A DNA stretch of 64,000 nucleotides from Lingula anatina (Eukaryota > Brachiopoda > Lingulata > Lingulida > Lingulidae): positions 755,532 to 819,531 of the forward strand of contig NW_019775602.1 of NCBI RefSeq assembly GCF_001039355.2, written 5' to 3'. Numbering within the stretch: position 1 is the first letter of the stretch; the number at the start of each line of letters is the position of its first letter. This document shows positions 52,504 to 64,000 of this stretch, one piece after another. The notes under the pieces are model-generated. The model saw only the letters and a program-made list of their open reading frames with translations, made no database searches and was not told the origin of the DNA. The position numbers and the translations under genes were made by a program.

Positions 52504-52839
52504 TTAAAGGGACTCTTCGTTTTGGCCAAAAAATGAATTTTCCTGTAGTAAACAACAATTTTCCCATACTTACCAATGGTTAATGAATCCATTTTTACAT
52601 TCAAAGTTAGTCTCTGTTTTTTTTTTTTTTTTTTTTCTAAAAAGTTTGGTTTCTTAAGAGATTTTAACAGAGTATAGCCATCAATGGAGGTCACGTGGTC
52701 TAAAGACAAGCTCAGATATCAGAATAATAGCTATAACTGCCGTTTTTGTGGTAAAACAATATATTATATTTATATGAGTTATTCACAATGTTTTTATTGT
52801 GAAATATACATCTCATACGAAGAGTTATTATCCTTTTAA
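52504..52839. mobile_element. TTAA-flanked MITE, copy B (inverted relative to copy A)
   Basis: Begins TTAAAGGGACTCTTCG and ends in the complementary ...CCTTTTAA, with TTAA at 52504-52507 and 52836-52839. Internally matches 7361-7705 in the opposite orientation over most of its length. A poly-A/T run near 52618 is expanded relative to copy A. Confidence 0.78.
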
Positions 52840-54400
52840 CAACAAACGAGTATCTATCCCTTAAGACACAAACTGTCTTGGGACAAGCTTAGCTGAACAA
52901 TTCCACTTTTAAGAGTAATTACAGCTAAGCAAAGCTTAATGTTACTACAACTCACAATTTTAAATTTTATATTATCTGACAAATATTATAGGACTACCTT
53001 AGCTATTTAACTTCACTGGATTATAGTGAATTCAATTAAAAGCATTTCACCTTCTGACAAATTGCCCAAATGACTGCAGAAAGGGTTCTAATAACGGAAA
53101 ATTGCATTTTTCATGTATATACCTAGTACATCAACATTTTATCAATTTCAGGATGCATATGAGGCAAATTTTTGCCACAAAAGCTCACCAATTACCAGTA
53201 TAAATTTTGAATAGTACTAAGATAATTACCGCAACACATCATTTAATACTGCCCGAAAAATATTTGAACAATATTTTCTGCTAGCTTGCTATGCCACATA
53301 TAATCCAGGCAGATAAGTAAGTAAGATATGTACTTGTATGTTAAATTTTCAGCCAAAATTTTAAAAAAGGAGCAGTTCAAAGCTCTTTTATGCTGATCAA
53401 ATGATTTTTTGTTGTATAAGGAACTAGTAGAAGTGGTTAATAAGCATTACTGAGAATCCATGTTTCACCACGCTTAGTTGATATGTACCTTTCATTTTGG
53501 TAAAATACACAGAAACCTACGGCTTATTTAATTAGCTTTTGTTAAATAAGAATAAACTAGATAGGAATTAACAGTAGAAAAGGGTGATAGCCCAAGAACA
53601 TAAGATTTATACACAGTAAAGTATCAAACTGTCATGTCTTAAGAAACACTAAAGGAAATTCTACTCCCAAAGTCTTAGTTGACACTCACCCTAATTAGGG
53701 GGACAATTTTCAATTGGCCGACAACTATCTGAAATGCTCAGCCTACAAGATGTGCTGCTAGCAAGAAAGCAGGGGCGGATTGAGGCCGTCTTCTGGGTCT
53801 TCCGGAAGACGGTCAGATTTTCAAGTTTACATTGACGGATATCTAATTTTTTCTCTCGGAAGACGGTCAAAAATACAGGACGGATCAACAAAGATAATTT
53901 AGAAGACTGTCAGTAAATAGCTCTGGATCCGCCCCTGGAAAGAGCCCTGTTTACACCTGACTGTTAATTACTATAGTACTGATCTGTATCGAAGTAAAGA
54001 TTTGGGGTCTTTTGTAAAGTAAATAATTCTTTGTTGTTTATGACAAGCAAGTCCCCATCTCCTAAGACTCAAACTGTCTTTTAATAAGCTTTCCTAAACA
54101 ATTCCACTTTGAAGAATACAGCAAGCACAGCAGAGTCTTATATGACTGTAACTCAGAAATTTAATGTAACCTGACATATAAGTACATGTGGGCTATTTAC
54201 CTTCACTGGATTGTCATACACTTGATGTAAAATGCTATCATTATTTGATAAAACTAAAATGTTAGTAGAAAAGATCTTTTTAATGTAAAATGCATTTCAT
54301 TTGGCATTTATCAGTTTTAATACATTTAAATTATTTAAATTTTATCAATGTCAATTCATAAAAAATACACAAACCAAATGCGCCTTTTAATAAAACAATT
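52840..54400. repeat. Diverged dispersed repeats, no gene
   Basis: 52835-53035 and 54020-54240 share collinear matches ('cttaagacacaaactgtctt', 'caattccacttt-aagag', 'ttcactggatt'), offset about 1.2 kb. 53340-53510 resembles 35670-35845. The block looks like old partial copies of one element family. Confidence 0.6.
53770..53937. mobile_element. hAT-like MITE
   Basis: 168 bp with inverted ends CAGGGGCGGAT(T)GAG at left and (CTC)TGGATCCGCCCCTG at right. CAGGGGCGGATC ends are typical of hAT-type non-autonomous elements. A repeated GGAAGACGGTCA(G/A) pair lies inside. No clear 8-bp target duplication (CAAGAAAG against GAAAGAGC). Confidence 0.7.
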
Positions 54401-54449
54401 AAAGACGGTTTAAATGGTGTCGTGTTTTAGCCAGATTTTATTTTCTCTA

Positions 54450-54640
54450 GAGGGCCATTGTAGCAACTGCTTGTGTTTCTCCATAAAACACACCTCCACC
54501 TCTTCATCCTCGTCCCCATCAGAGATCTTTCCAACAAATCACTCCCCATCATAAATTGCTGCGACATACTGCCCAACAGTCAGGGCAGCGGCATCTCTCT
54601 CGGGTGTCATCAGAGGTGGTCACTTGCAACACCTTGGATA
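54450..54640 (-). pseudogene. Transposon-associated C-terminal domain with a stop at a Trp site
   Basis: Minus strand reads LTVGQYVAAIYDGE, then TGA, then FVGKISDGDED, VEVCFMEKHKQLLQWP. In invertebrate mobile-element proteins the motif is 'VGqfVAviYd..WwiG.v....evlVkFMh......WP', so the TGA sits where a Trp (TGG) is expected. A one-base nonsense change; a pseudogene is likely. Confidence 0.6.
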
Positions 54641-54879
54641 AATTATTATTTTTCTGGCAATGATTCACAGAATACTGATGATTTTGGCTTATACGTTGGT
54701 CATAAGGTGCACCTCTTTTTAAATCAGTTTCCTTCTAACTTTGTCATAGTCATCTGCAAAATGTAATTAATGAATTGATATTGAAATGTCACATTTTGGA
54801 CTGGAACATGTGATACATGTAGCATGCACATTAGTTCTAAAAACACATGAAATGACTAATAATAGAAAAGAATGCTCAC

Positions 54880-55078
54880 CCTGTTCATAAACAATCCTCA
54901 CTGCATACTTTTTCCATGTGGCTCTGTCTGGGACTAGGTGGGACTTTATGGCAGTCTGCACACTCTTATCTCTTGTAAAGGGAGGCCAGAACGCAAATTT
55001 CCTATCCTCTGATATCCACTTATGAGACACTATAGCAATGTCAGCATCTTCTATGAACTCAACCAGGAGAAAGGCCAT
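54880..55078 (-). pseudogene. Exon of a mobile-element-associated N-terminal domain
   Basis: ATG at 55078 opens AFLLVEFIEDADIAIVSHKWI, FWPPFTRD and WKKYAVRIVYEQ, then a donor (cag g|gtgagc). The motif order (VEF...V.s.W....WPP...W..Y.vrI) is the N-terminal domain found in BEN-domain and DUF4806-like proteins, which have expanded with transposons. An acceptor-like tttag lies 7 bp before the ATG. With 54450-54640 downstream on the same strand it may be one decayed gene. Confidence 0.5.
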
Positions 55079-55149
55079 TTTTCTAAAATAATTATATTTA
55101 AATCAATTAAGTGATAAGTTTGAAAGCCAATACCATGAGCTTCCTTGCT

Positions 55150-55870
55150 ACTGATGTTTTTCACAAAGAGTTGGGTCTTTATAAGAAACAGCACTATTCT
55201 GTAATTTACCAACACATTTAGGGCTGTGATTAGCATTTAAGGATTTTTCTGTTTCCACCTTGCTAACCTGTGTGCCTGATTTTAGAGAATCTGGTAATGG
55301 GCCTTGTGCATGTCTTTTAGACAAAATTAATTGGATATTTACTAGAAGGGTGCTTTTCTTCTGACACATAATTTTCAGACGGCCTTCTTACAACTTATGA
55401 TATGGAGAAGGAGGGTTTTCACACCATGTGTTTTAGTTTCTGTAAATAATTTTCAAAAGGAAATGCTGAAATATTATCTAGGCTCCCAAAGTTGTTTGCA
55501 TCCAATGAGAGATGTGTCAACCCATGAACATTGTATACTGCCATTTCTTGTCCATACATTTGCATAAGCTGCTGTACAAAAACTACAAGAAGCTCATTTG
55601 CATAATTATTGTACTGTTTACATAAGTGTTCATTTAGTAATATGTGCATTAAATTGATACACATAAGAGTAAAAAGTGTTGATATAAATTGGGGTCTAGA
55701 ATTTCAGACAGTGCAACGGGCCCAGTGTATAACAAAAACTGGCGGAATTCTGTAGCTTTCCATTAGGCAATTTCAAACAAAGGTCTCGGCCTCCTGGAAA
55801 ATTCAGATGGTACAACTGTATATATTTGGTTTAAGAAAAAACTAAACACCTTGATATTTCATTCAAAATG
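55150..55870 (-). pseudogene. CACTA-like transposase fragment (DUF4218/Transposase_21-associated), decayed
   Basis: Minus strand in order: SEFSRRPRPLFEIA, a stop, WKATEFRQFLLYTGPVAL, then VYNVHGLTHLSLD and ISAFPFENYLQKLKHMV, a TGA, KPSFSIS, a TAA, and after a frame change HAQGPLPDSLKSGTQ. These are the landmarks of metazoan CACTA-type transposase C-terminal regions. At least four stops or frame changes; several (TGA for CGA, TAA for CAA) fit CpG or C-to-T decay. Non-functional. Confidence 0.78.
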
Positions 55871-56219
55871 CCACCTCCAAGTCTTCATTTCAAGGGACCT
55901 TTCATCCACATAAGAAACTTAGAAGTAAGTGTTTCACCACCCCTAAACAAACTACATGCATGTACGGTAAAGCCTTAAAAATTTTGAAAAATTAATTATT
56001 TTTTTTAATTGCATTAATCTGACGATTTTTTCAAAATTACGCATCTCCAACTTCTGGGTGTGACGAAAATTTCAAAAATCTGACTTTCTAGCTTTTAGTC
56101 TTATCGGCATTTATCCTTGTTCCTCTGATATTGCTCGATATTTATCACTACTTCCTAGGACAATATCTGGTGGTAAATAATTATGTTTTTTTTAGTGCAT
56201 CTCGATTTTGTTTTGTTGA

Positions 56220-56434
56220 CTTACCCGAAAAGAAGGTCGAGAATTGTCTTTATGGTAGTCTAGGGTGAAACAAGAGACCATCCCAATATTCACTTTATAC
56301 AGTGCAGTGGGTCCATGATGATGTTCATCTCTGATTTCATCAAATGATGAGTCAGTCCTGACTGGAGCATTTGTCTCTGGGAAGGTCATTTTCCCCCACC
56401 CATTTGCCTGGTTGGGTGTATTTATCACAGCCAT
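56220..56434 (-). CDS. Putative exon of unknown gene
   Basis: ATG at 56434 (minus) opens AVINTPNQANGWGKMTFPE, DEIRDEHHHGPTALYKV and LDYHKDNSRPSFR, ending at a strong donor cgg|gtaagt. Codon use and the donor look like a true exon, but I recognise no family and no acceptor-joined partner. Confidence 0.35.
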
Positions 56435-56992
56435 GATACCCAGAGAAAGACTTCATGTTTTTAATGAAGGCCTGGGCATGCAGTTGTGTCACAGATAAAT
56501 GAATGAATGGATATGAAAACATGCATGTTTACCATGGCAGATAAATACATGTTGAAAAAAATTATGTTAATATTATAACAGAAGTTCATATTTATCTTAA
56601 AAGATTGCTTATCAGAGGTCGCAATAGACAAAGGAGGGTAATTTATGTTACTGGGGTATGTTACAAAATCAATAAAAACTATAATGTATTTGTCAACATC
56701 GTTTTATTACAAAATATCATGTCAAGACAAGGTTTCAATTTCTCTTTAGCTACTTCTGAATTTTAAGCAGAATTTCTGAATTTAAGCATAAACATCTAGG
56801 CACCTTGTTTCAAGAGAGATTTTATTATGAGAGATTATGTTATCTAACATATGATATTATCTAATCTTAAACTTAGTTTATTGGAGTAGTTTATTGCTGT
56901 GTCATTGTTAAGCAAATGGATTTGTCCAGTTGGTCCACTGTGTGAAAACCTAGGAAGTCCTTGCCATTGTCATCATCATGTCAAACATACCT

Positions 56993-57162
56993 GTGATGTC
57001 TGCAGGTCTGTCTGTCTTTGTCTGTCCTGTAATGCCAGTCACATGGAAGGACTTGGCCATCATCTCTGTCAGCACCTCAGACCATGCAGTGGCAATCCCT
57101 TGCACCAGATGACAACATGGAATGACTGATGATGTCTCTGAAGACAACGTAATGTTGTCCCT
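56993..57162 (-). CDS. Putative exon of unknown gene
   Basis: Minus strand, acceptor ttgccttttag followed by NITLSSETSSV, GIATAWSEVLTEMMAKSF, TGITGQTKTDRPADIT and a consensus donor (acag|gtatgt). Phase does not join simply to 56434-56220. Flanked at 57180-57350 by diverged copies of a 'gacaacat-ggaatgactgatg-tgtct' unit, so it could be a transposon part. Confidence 0.3.
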
Positions 57163-57645
57163 AAAAGGCAACGTCATAGCTTAATTATGACTGAAATGAT
57201 GTGGTCATTAGATGACAACATGGATTAACTGACTTTGTCTCTAAAAGACAACATGCTTTAACTATGACTGGAATGCCGTGGTCATTAGATGACAACATGG
57301 AATGACCGATGTTGTCTATTAAAAAAACAACATAACCACTGACCCTACCACTGTGACAGTTAATTTCTAAAGAAATTAGGTGGAAATGTGGTATTGGAAT
57401 CCAAACAGAAAAGGGGGGGATGGTGTTACACTGCCCCCAACCTTTTAAATTTGATTCTCCTGAATCAAAGTAAGACTTCTTTGCAAGTTTAACAAGACTT
57501 CATTGACCTTTTTGCTTTTCACTTCTTTTAGTCATCAAACTGTTCATCTTTCTTTATATTGTTTTTCATTTTCTATTAAAAGTAAAAGTTTCAAACAATT
57601 AATATCTCTTCTCCCATTTGGGTAGCAGACTTCTCTTTCATGCAG

Positions 57646-58080
57646 TCACTTGACCCTTCGGAATAAGGCTACCATATCTATCTCCCCATCTTCCTCCTTT
57701 ACTTTTCTTTGGCTCACTTTACTGGGTTGTTTCTCTTCCTCTTCCTCCGACGAACTTGGGTGTTTGTCTTGTTGAGGGGGTGGTCCTACTTTCAAATTTC
57801 TTCCAGTTGACCTGGGGCTGGAGAAAGGGGATGGGGTGAGGGTCACCTCCACCCCAGGTGTTACGTCCACCAGCAGTGGGGGCTCCTCCAAGATCTCTAG
57901 GACTGCCGGGCTCTTCTTCTCCTCCGTCCTCAGAGCATGCTTCCGTTTATAATGCTCTGCCAACACATGGTTTTCTACAAATTTTAACCCGCAGTGGCAA
58001 TTTAAACAGCTCCTATCATGCTGTTTCCGGTTGCTTCTATCAATGAATGTTTTCCTACAGTACAGGCAACCTGGCATGTC
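57646..58080 (-). CDS. Terminal exon with two zinc fingers
   Basis: Begins at an acceptor (cctttcttag|ac) and encodes MPGCLYCRKTFIDRSNRKQH, CHCGLKFVENHVLAEHYKRKH, then a Pro/Ser/Glu-rich acidic tail ending MVALFRRVK and a stop. The first finger is C-x2-C...H-x4-C, the second a C-x1-C...H-x4-H variant. In the same frame, and with no stop, it is joined upstream to a gypsy integrase end. It may be the last exon of a spliced retroelement product or a separate host zinc-finger gene. Confidence 0.5.
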   Translation of the reverse strand, partial: DMPGCLYCRKTFIDRSNRKQHDRSCLNCHCGLKFVENHVLAEHYKRKHALRTEEKKSPAVLEILEEPPLLVDVTPGVEVTLTPSPFSSPRSTGRNLKVGPPPQQDKHPSSSEEEEEKQPSKVSQRKVKEEDGEIDMVALFRRVK

Positions 58081-58149
58081 TAAGAAAGGAAAGGAGTAGG
58101 TTACTGCGAGAGGTACTGGAAAGCTGACCCAGCATATTTGCTGGTATGT

Positions 58150-58625
58150 AAGGGGGGGGATATTAGAAACAAACAAACAATGGAAAGCAGAAAATCCAGA
58201 ATACATGAAGTTGCACGACTCAGGTAAGTCTCTAAGTCTAGACTCTACAAGTGTCGATTGGACCCATGGACTCTGGAGTTGGTGGCAAAACTTTAAATTA
58301 TTGTAGTGCACGACTTTGGGTTTATGCTTGTCGCTAAGCTTTATCCTGTATACTAAGTCTGAAATTCGATATACCACCTCGTATGGTCCAGTCCATTTTG
58401 GCTGCAGTTTTGGACTCACACCCTTCTTCTTGTTGAAATTGAAGTACCATACTTTTTCTGCTACTTTGTATGCTTGCCAATGTACTCGGGAGTCATAGTT
58501 ACGGCTCTGTACAACAGCACTCTTCTTGAGCTTCTCTCTTGCTCGTTTCCAAACACTACTCAAGTTTTCATGTAATTGCAAAGCATAATCAGTTTGTAAA
58601 GCAGGTGAACCCGGAGGTTCCTAAA
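58150..58625 (-). mobile_element. Ty3/gypsy integrase C-terminal fragment
   Basis: Minus strand reads ...LSSVWKRAREKLKKSA, VWYFNFNKKKGVSPKLQPKW, GPYEVVYRISDLVYRI and KPKVVHYNNLK, the GPY/F module at the end of gypsy integrases. It opens after a stop near 58625 and lacks the rest of pol. The frame stays open into the zinc-finger exon through 70 odd-composition residues. No LTR seen. Described as an old, truncated copy. Confidence 0.8.
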
Positions 58626-60234
58626 TCATGGCGTGTACTGGTAAATCAATTTATCAACCTAACATCAGTAGATTTGAGGTTTCGCTGGTGCTGTTGTGTT
58701 GTGAGCTGCAGTAGGCCATAAGGAATAAGGGGATCTTAAACCGAACGGAGGGGGGAGGGGGTATCGTTACAATATCATCTCCCTACCTTTATTTGGGGAA
58801 AATACTTGTTCCTGACATGATGTCCTTCTGAAATCTTTTGTTGGAGATGATTTGTCTCAGTGCTGTCAAGGTTTGTGTACCAGGCTCCAACCATTTCTTT
58901 TTCCTCTCTGACATCAGGAGATAGGGTCCATGTTCCTGTAGCCATCCCCAGACATCCATTGGTGATCAATCTGAACATGGTACATGCTCCCCCCACTTTG
59001 ACTGAGTAAAATTTTTTTAAAAAATCATTATTTATTTAATTATTTATTTATTTATTTTATTTTTTGCATGTATTCTGGTGACTGTCTTACCATAGATACC
59101 AAACCATGATTGTGTTTTTCATCAAATTTGCAGATCGGCTTGATTTAGTAAAATAGCTGCTTGAATTAAAAAAGAGCAGGATTTGATTATTTTTACAAAT
59201 ACACATGCACAGTTTTATAAGTATTGAAAGAAGCTATTTTATAACTAATTGTAAAACTGGTGAATTTCCAAACCCATAAACCTTGACCTATATATTCATA
59301 TTTACATATTGTGTATTATAATTGTATATGTCTGTTGCTATCACAGAAAAAAAATCTATCAAACTGTTTTGTTGCCGCGTTTTGTGTCTGTATAATTTGC
59401 CAGCTTTGCTGTCTTGTCTTATGTTAGAGCTCATCTTATGGTTTGCACAAAGATAATTAAGTATAAAAGATGTCTGCAGCAATTTTGTGTAAGTAATATG
59501 CAGAATGTCATTTTATTATTATTTCTTTAAATAAAGAAAACAACTTTTTGCAATAAGTGTACTGAAGCTTTTATACTAGTATGTACACTACTGTTGTGAT
59601 CTCATCGTAGTCTTTATCAAAGATAAATATTATTATTACTTTTGTTGCTTACTTTGTGATTTTTGTTAATTTTTTTTAAGAAATTGAATCAAAAGACAAG
59701 GCAATTTTTTATTTTAAAAATCCAAAGTTATTTATTGAGTTAGCTTGCCTATAGCAATGACAATAAACTAGTACTGAATAAAGCAAGTCAGAATGATGAC
59801 TGAATCATCACATTGTTAATGCCTGTTATAAGTACTGGTACCTAGTAAATTCCCACCTGTTTATTCTGGAGCTGTTTGTAATCAAAGAAAGTTTATTTAT
59901 TTAATTATAAGCTCATTAGTGCATGTAATGCATAACCCCTGTGGTTGAAAATGGTTTATTGGCACATGCACATGATGGTACAATGAAACGTATACATATA
60001 GTGATACATATGAAACAAAATGTACCCTGGTGTAATTTAGTGTAACTTATAATAACTAGTGGTTTGACTTGTGGTGGCCTAAAAGAATTTTATTTAAGAG
60101 AAACTGGGTTGAAGTTGTAGAGAGGCATAGATAAAGAGAATTGAGAAAGGGAAATTAAATACTAAGAAAATATATCAGACTCCTATACAGTAGCTGTTGT
60201 TATATTTTCTCTCTCATGCCTCATTGGCTGCTTC
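58626..60234. other. No recognised gene
   Basis: A minus-strand open stretch 58996-58775 (GGACTMFRLITNGCLGMATG, Cys and Trp present) ends near an AG/GT boundary but resembles nothing I know. From 59000 on it is AT-rich with TTTA repeats (59030-59060). Confidence 0.5.
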
Positions 60235-60403
60235 AGAACAGCAGACTAACAGATCTGCAGATCAAACATGGCCACCCTCCAAAAAGCTTGTCACTTAATT
60301 CCTGATTAGACACTGAATAGATTCCCAATGGGGATTAAGCAACAAGCATTAGCATTTAGTGGGTCGCCATGTTTGATCCAGGGATCTGTTAGTCTGCTGT
60401 TCT
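60235..60403. repeat. 169-bp foldback element
   Basis: Arms 60235-60274 and 60363-60403, AGAACAGCAGACTAACAGAT and its complement, near-perfect over about 40 bp, loop about 90 bp. Confidence 0.82.
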
Positions 60404-61156
60404 AAATGTGCTCATTGACAAATAACATCATACAGAACCTGGGTAGGGGGTAAAACTTATGCTTAGAACAGGTATGTATACAAAACTGATGAAGGATACT
60501 TGATAAATAAAAATATTCCAGTTTTTCACCCCTTGAGAGTTACTTTTACATTTACTGTCATATTTAAGATATTTCATTTACACACATAACCCCAACCAGG
60601 TAATATGATGTGACTATTTTATTCATCAGTGCAGTGGGGATCATAGTTGTATATGTGTCTGTAGTCTCATATAGAAATCACTGAACACACTGTGGACATG
60701 ATATACAGTGATCAGAGAGAAAACATTTAAAAGCTGCAAACTACAGGTATCTTTGCAGTGAATTCCAGGCTTTTCTTTCCTTATGAAATATGTACAAAGT
60801 ACATATACATTTACTCGGGGGGAATTTTTAATGCACAAATATAATTAAAAAGTACTGTGCAGGTGTTTACAAATACAGTTTTGTAAGTTTTTGAAAATTA
60901 AATTGAAAGTCTACAATGCAGTTTTTGTCACTATTTATCATACTTATATTATTTTAGATAATTATATGATTTCATCAACTTTATTCATAACTTTCAACTT
61001 TGATGCACTTCTTGAAAATGTATTTGACCTTTGTTTTTCTGAGAATTATCATTTCAACATTATAAATGTACCAACCAACTTTTAATTATAAATAAATATT
61101 AAATATTATTTATTGTTGTTGTTTTATTTATATGACTGTGTAAGAATATTTAGGTC

Positions 61157-61412
61157 AAAGAACTCAGTCCCAATAAAAATAAGAGTGCATTCAGTGTTTT
61201 ATCTGTCTAGGTAGATCAATTCGGGGGGACTCTTGCTGAATGCAGTCAGATTAAGAGATTAGCATACCACCCCCTAGCTTTGAGTAGAAAATGGAAAACA
61301 AGCATGTTATAAACAAAAGGAGGCGAGCCAATCCAATTGCATTCAGCAAGAGTCCCTGTGGAGTTGGATCGACTTACATAGACCAATAGTTTCATTGGGA
61401 ATGAGCCCTAAA
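61157..61412. repeat. Foldback element
   Basis: Inner arms GACTCTTGCTGAATGCA (61228-61244) and complement (61339-61355), continued outward by gtctaggtagatcaa/ttggatcgacttacatagac and by cagtcccaat/attgggaatg at the edges. Confidence 0.75.
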
Positions 61413-61668
61413 TTGAGGCACTAGTAGATATGTCAGTGGCAACACTAAGATGAATAAAAATAAAATGATAAAGAGAAAGTGTAGTGATAGTTTCTTATAT
61501 GATTCTTTTACTTCCAAATGTGTTTTATGCGGTTCAAAATGATAACATTGGTAATATTAAAGAATCGGGGACCACTGAAAGACAAAGTATATTGCAAACT
61601 TTTTGAGAGGTAAAAAACTAGGCCATGTCTCCCATTTCTCCCTGCAGAATCTTACAGATATCAAGTCA

Positions 61669-63317
61669 GCGACGTTGTATATGTGCGCACGCATGTTATT
61701 ACGTCGCTCATTCTTCTTTGGTTACGTTAAAATGATACATACGTTACCATAAAGCGTGTAAATATTTTTTATTCTATTTTCATTGGTTGTCTTTCCTTTT
61801 GTGCGCCAACACTATTTTAATGAAACACAAATAAAAGACATAAGTGTTGGCCCACAAAGCGAAAGAAAACCAATGAAAATAGAATAACTATTTACACGCT
61901 TTATGGTAACGTATGTATCATTTTAACGTAACAAAGAAGAATAAGCGACGTAAAAACAAGCGTGCGCACATATACAACGTCGCACGCAACCACAGAGTCG
62001 CGACAACAGAGAACAAACAATGAAATCAGAAAACAATACCTTCACGTTATTTGGTAACGTATATGTATCATATTTACGTAACAAATAAGAATGAAGGCCG
62101 TAAAACGTAGTGCGCACATATACAAAGTCACACCCACTCACAAAGTCGTGACATTTGGTCACGTACATATATATCGGTAACGTATGAATCAAATGGACAA
62201 TTTGCACAGAGAGTTGAAGGCAAGAAATCTTATTTGTCTCGTTTTCTTTCATTTTAATGTAGCATTAAGACGTAAGTGCTGGCCCACAAAACGAAAGAAA
62301 ACCAATGAAAATAGAATAAATAAATATTTACACGCTTCATAGTAACGTATGTATCGGTAGCGTATGTATCATATTGACGTAACAAACAGAATGAACGACG
62401 TACAAACGTGCGCACATATACATGTACATAGTCGCACGCACTAACAAAGCCGTGACAACAGAAAACAATCAATGGGATCAGAAAACAACACCTTCATATT
62501 ATTCGGCCATGTATGTATATATATATCGGTAACGTATGTATCATATGAACAATTTTCACAGATAGTTGATGGCAAGAAATCTTATTTGTCTCGTTTTCTT
62601 TCATTTTTATGTAACATTAAGACATAAGTGTTGGCGTACAAAACGAAAGACAACCAATGAAAATAGTTACCATGTGGCTTGTAAATACTTTTATTTTTTA
62701 ATTGTTTGTTGTCCGTTTTGTGAGCAAACGCCTTATTCTTACGGTATACAATATTACAATAAGAAGGCAAAGCAGGGCAAGTAAAGATTACTTGTCTTGA
62801 AACCGTTTGTTGAAATTCTTTATATGATACATACGTCACCGATACATACGTTACCAAATAATGTGAAGGTATTGTTTTCTAATTTCATTGTTTGTTCTCT
62901 GTTGTCGCGAGTCTGTTGTTGCGTGCGACGTTGTATATGTGCGCACGCATGTTATTACGTCGCTCATTCTTCTTTGTTACGTTAAAATGATACATACGTT
63001 ACCATAAAGCGTGTAAATATTTTTTATTCTATTTTTATTGGTTGTCTCTCCTTTTGTGCGCCAACACTATTTTAATGAAACACAAATAAAAGACATAAGT
63101 GTTGGACCACAAAGCGAAAGAAAACCAATGAAAATAGAATAAATATTAACACGCTTCATGGTAACGTATGTATCGGTAACGTATGTATCATTTTAGCGTA
63201 ACAAAGAAGAATAAGCGACGTAAAAACAAGCGTGCGCACATATACAACGTCGCACGCAACCACAGAGTCGCGACAACAGAGAACAAACAATGAAATCAGA
63301 AAACAATACCTTCACGA
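61669..63317. repeat. Cluster of giant palindromes
   Basis: 62821-63317 is one imperfect palindrome of about 500 bp: arms of 230 bp around a 30-bp centre (taatgaaacacaaataaaagaca). 61669-62045 is a second, nearly identical copy lacking the left outer arm. Between them two diverged units (about 62169-62511 and 62526-62850) repeat the same inner arm (ccaatgaaaatagaata, gtaacgtatgtatc). No transposase ORF. Likely a foldback or satellite-forming non-autonomous element. Confidence 0.85.
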
Positions 63318-64000
63318 ATGATGCGTAACTCAGTAAACTGATTCTTATGTGATTTGTTTTTTCTAAGAAGCATATTTGGGCTCATATGTACTACTGCATA
63401 AAAATAAAAATGTTAGATATACATGTACAAACCTAAGTCGCCACAACTCTAGTGTTAAATATTTACAGTGCTAGAACAATAGGCGACAGCATGTTTTAAT
63501 TGAGATGTGTTATAATAATAACCTCATTTATTTGGGATGAAGGTCTAGAGATGGACAAAACAAAATGGTTTGTTTGTACAATAACCTGATGATAACGTTT
63601 AGATTGTGTTAAGCCGCATCGTGTCTTCTCTAACACAATCCCACAGTCAGTGCTATTATTATGTAAACCAGGTGAGCATTTTGGTGAGAAGTATTCAGAT
63701 AGGACCAAGGTCAATAGGAAGAGGAAGAAGTTTCATATGCCACATTGCCACAATGTCCACACGTAGACTGAAATTTTGGCACTGAGAACTGATGTAGTTT
63801 GTTGTAAGTACTGTATAGGTGATATAAGGCAACACTGATAAGTTTATGATGATGGTTTTTTACCAAAGAGTATTCATATCCCAGTTCAAGCGTAATGACT
63901 CTTGGGTATATTTTATTGACATGAATGCTGAAATGAGCTCGAAAATTTAAATAATTTTTTATGTTGCTTTTTCCAGCAGGAGAATATTTGCTCATAAAGA
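63318..64000. other. No recognised gene
   Basis: Ordinary AT-rich sequence to the window edge. The minus strand is open for 94 codons at 63995-63711, with no recognisable protein. Confidence 0.5.

Noticed and set aside
61923-62985. Open frames with CVRRCICAHAC motifs
   Set aside because: Repeated because they lie in the palindrome arms; the same peptide appears from both orientations.

Overview
This is animal nuclear DNA: AT-rich, with short coding exons separated by long introns, GT-AG splice sites, many microsatellites and three runs of N. Gene content (a scavenger-receptor/MAM-type receptor, an ependymin-related secreted protein, V-ATPase subunit A, Integrator subunit 6) and the dense mix of foldback, TTAA, Harbinger, hAT-like, CACTA-like and gypsy remnants suggest a marine invertebrate, most likely a mollusc or a lancelet. 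I cannot name the species. All four supported host genes lie on the minus strand.

Layout. (1) 14-16409: a large type II membrane receptor, incomplete at the left edge. I resolved 22 coding exons, at least 1416 codons: cytoplasmic tail, one membrane helix, a juxtamembrane region resembling the betaglycan/endoglin orphan domain, then SRCR-SRCR-MAM-SRCR-MAM-SRCR-MAM-MAM. (2) 16410-22033: no gene recognised. (3) 22034-27998: ATP6V1A, 12 coding exons matching all but about the first 27 residues; two exons occur twice because about 0.8 kb is repeated on both sides of a single N at 23463, almost certainly an unmerged assembly overlap. (4) 28-33.8 kb: intron or intergenic DNA with a decayed multicopy ORF bracketed by five copies of a 16-bp motif. 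(5) 33808-37819: a complete five-exon ependymin-related secreted protein of 216 residues. (6) 40130-49819: the last 11 exons of INTS6, one of whose introns carries a 2.6-kb PIF/Harbinger element with terminal inverted repeats and target duplication. (7) 50-64 kb: a transposon graveyard (YqaJ-type exonuclease, hAT-like MITE, transposon-associated N- and C-terminal domains, CACTA-like transposase, gypsy integrase end, zinc-finger exon) ending in a 1.6-kb cluster of very large palindromes.

No operon-like relation links the genes: ATP6V1A is an ATP-hydrolysing proton-pump subunit, INTS6 is nuclear RNA processing, and the receptor and ependymin-related protein act at or outside the cell surface. 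The most interesting items are the receptor's architecture built of phase 1-1 exon cassettes, the Harbinger insertion, the 16-bp motif cluster, several newly delimited foldback/MITE families, and the assembly duplication inside ATP6V1A. Exon limits were read by eye from splice signals and reading phase and have not been checked against transcripts.
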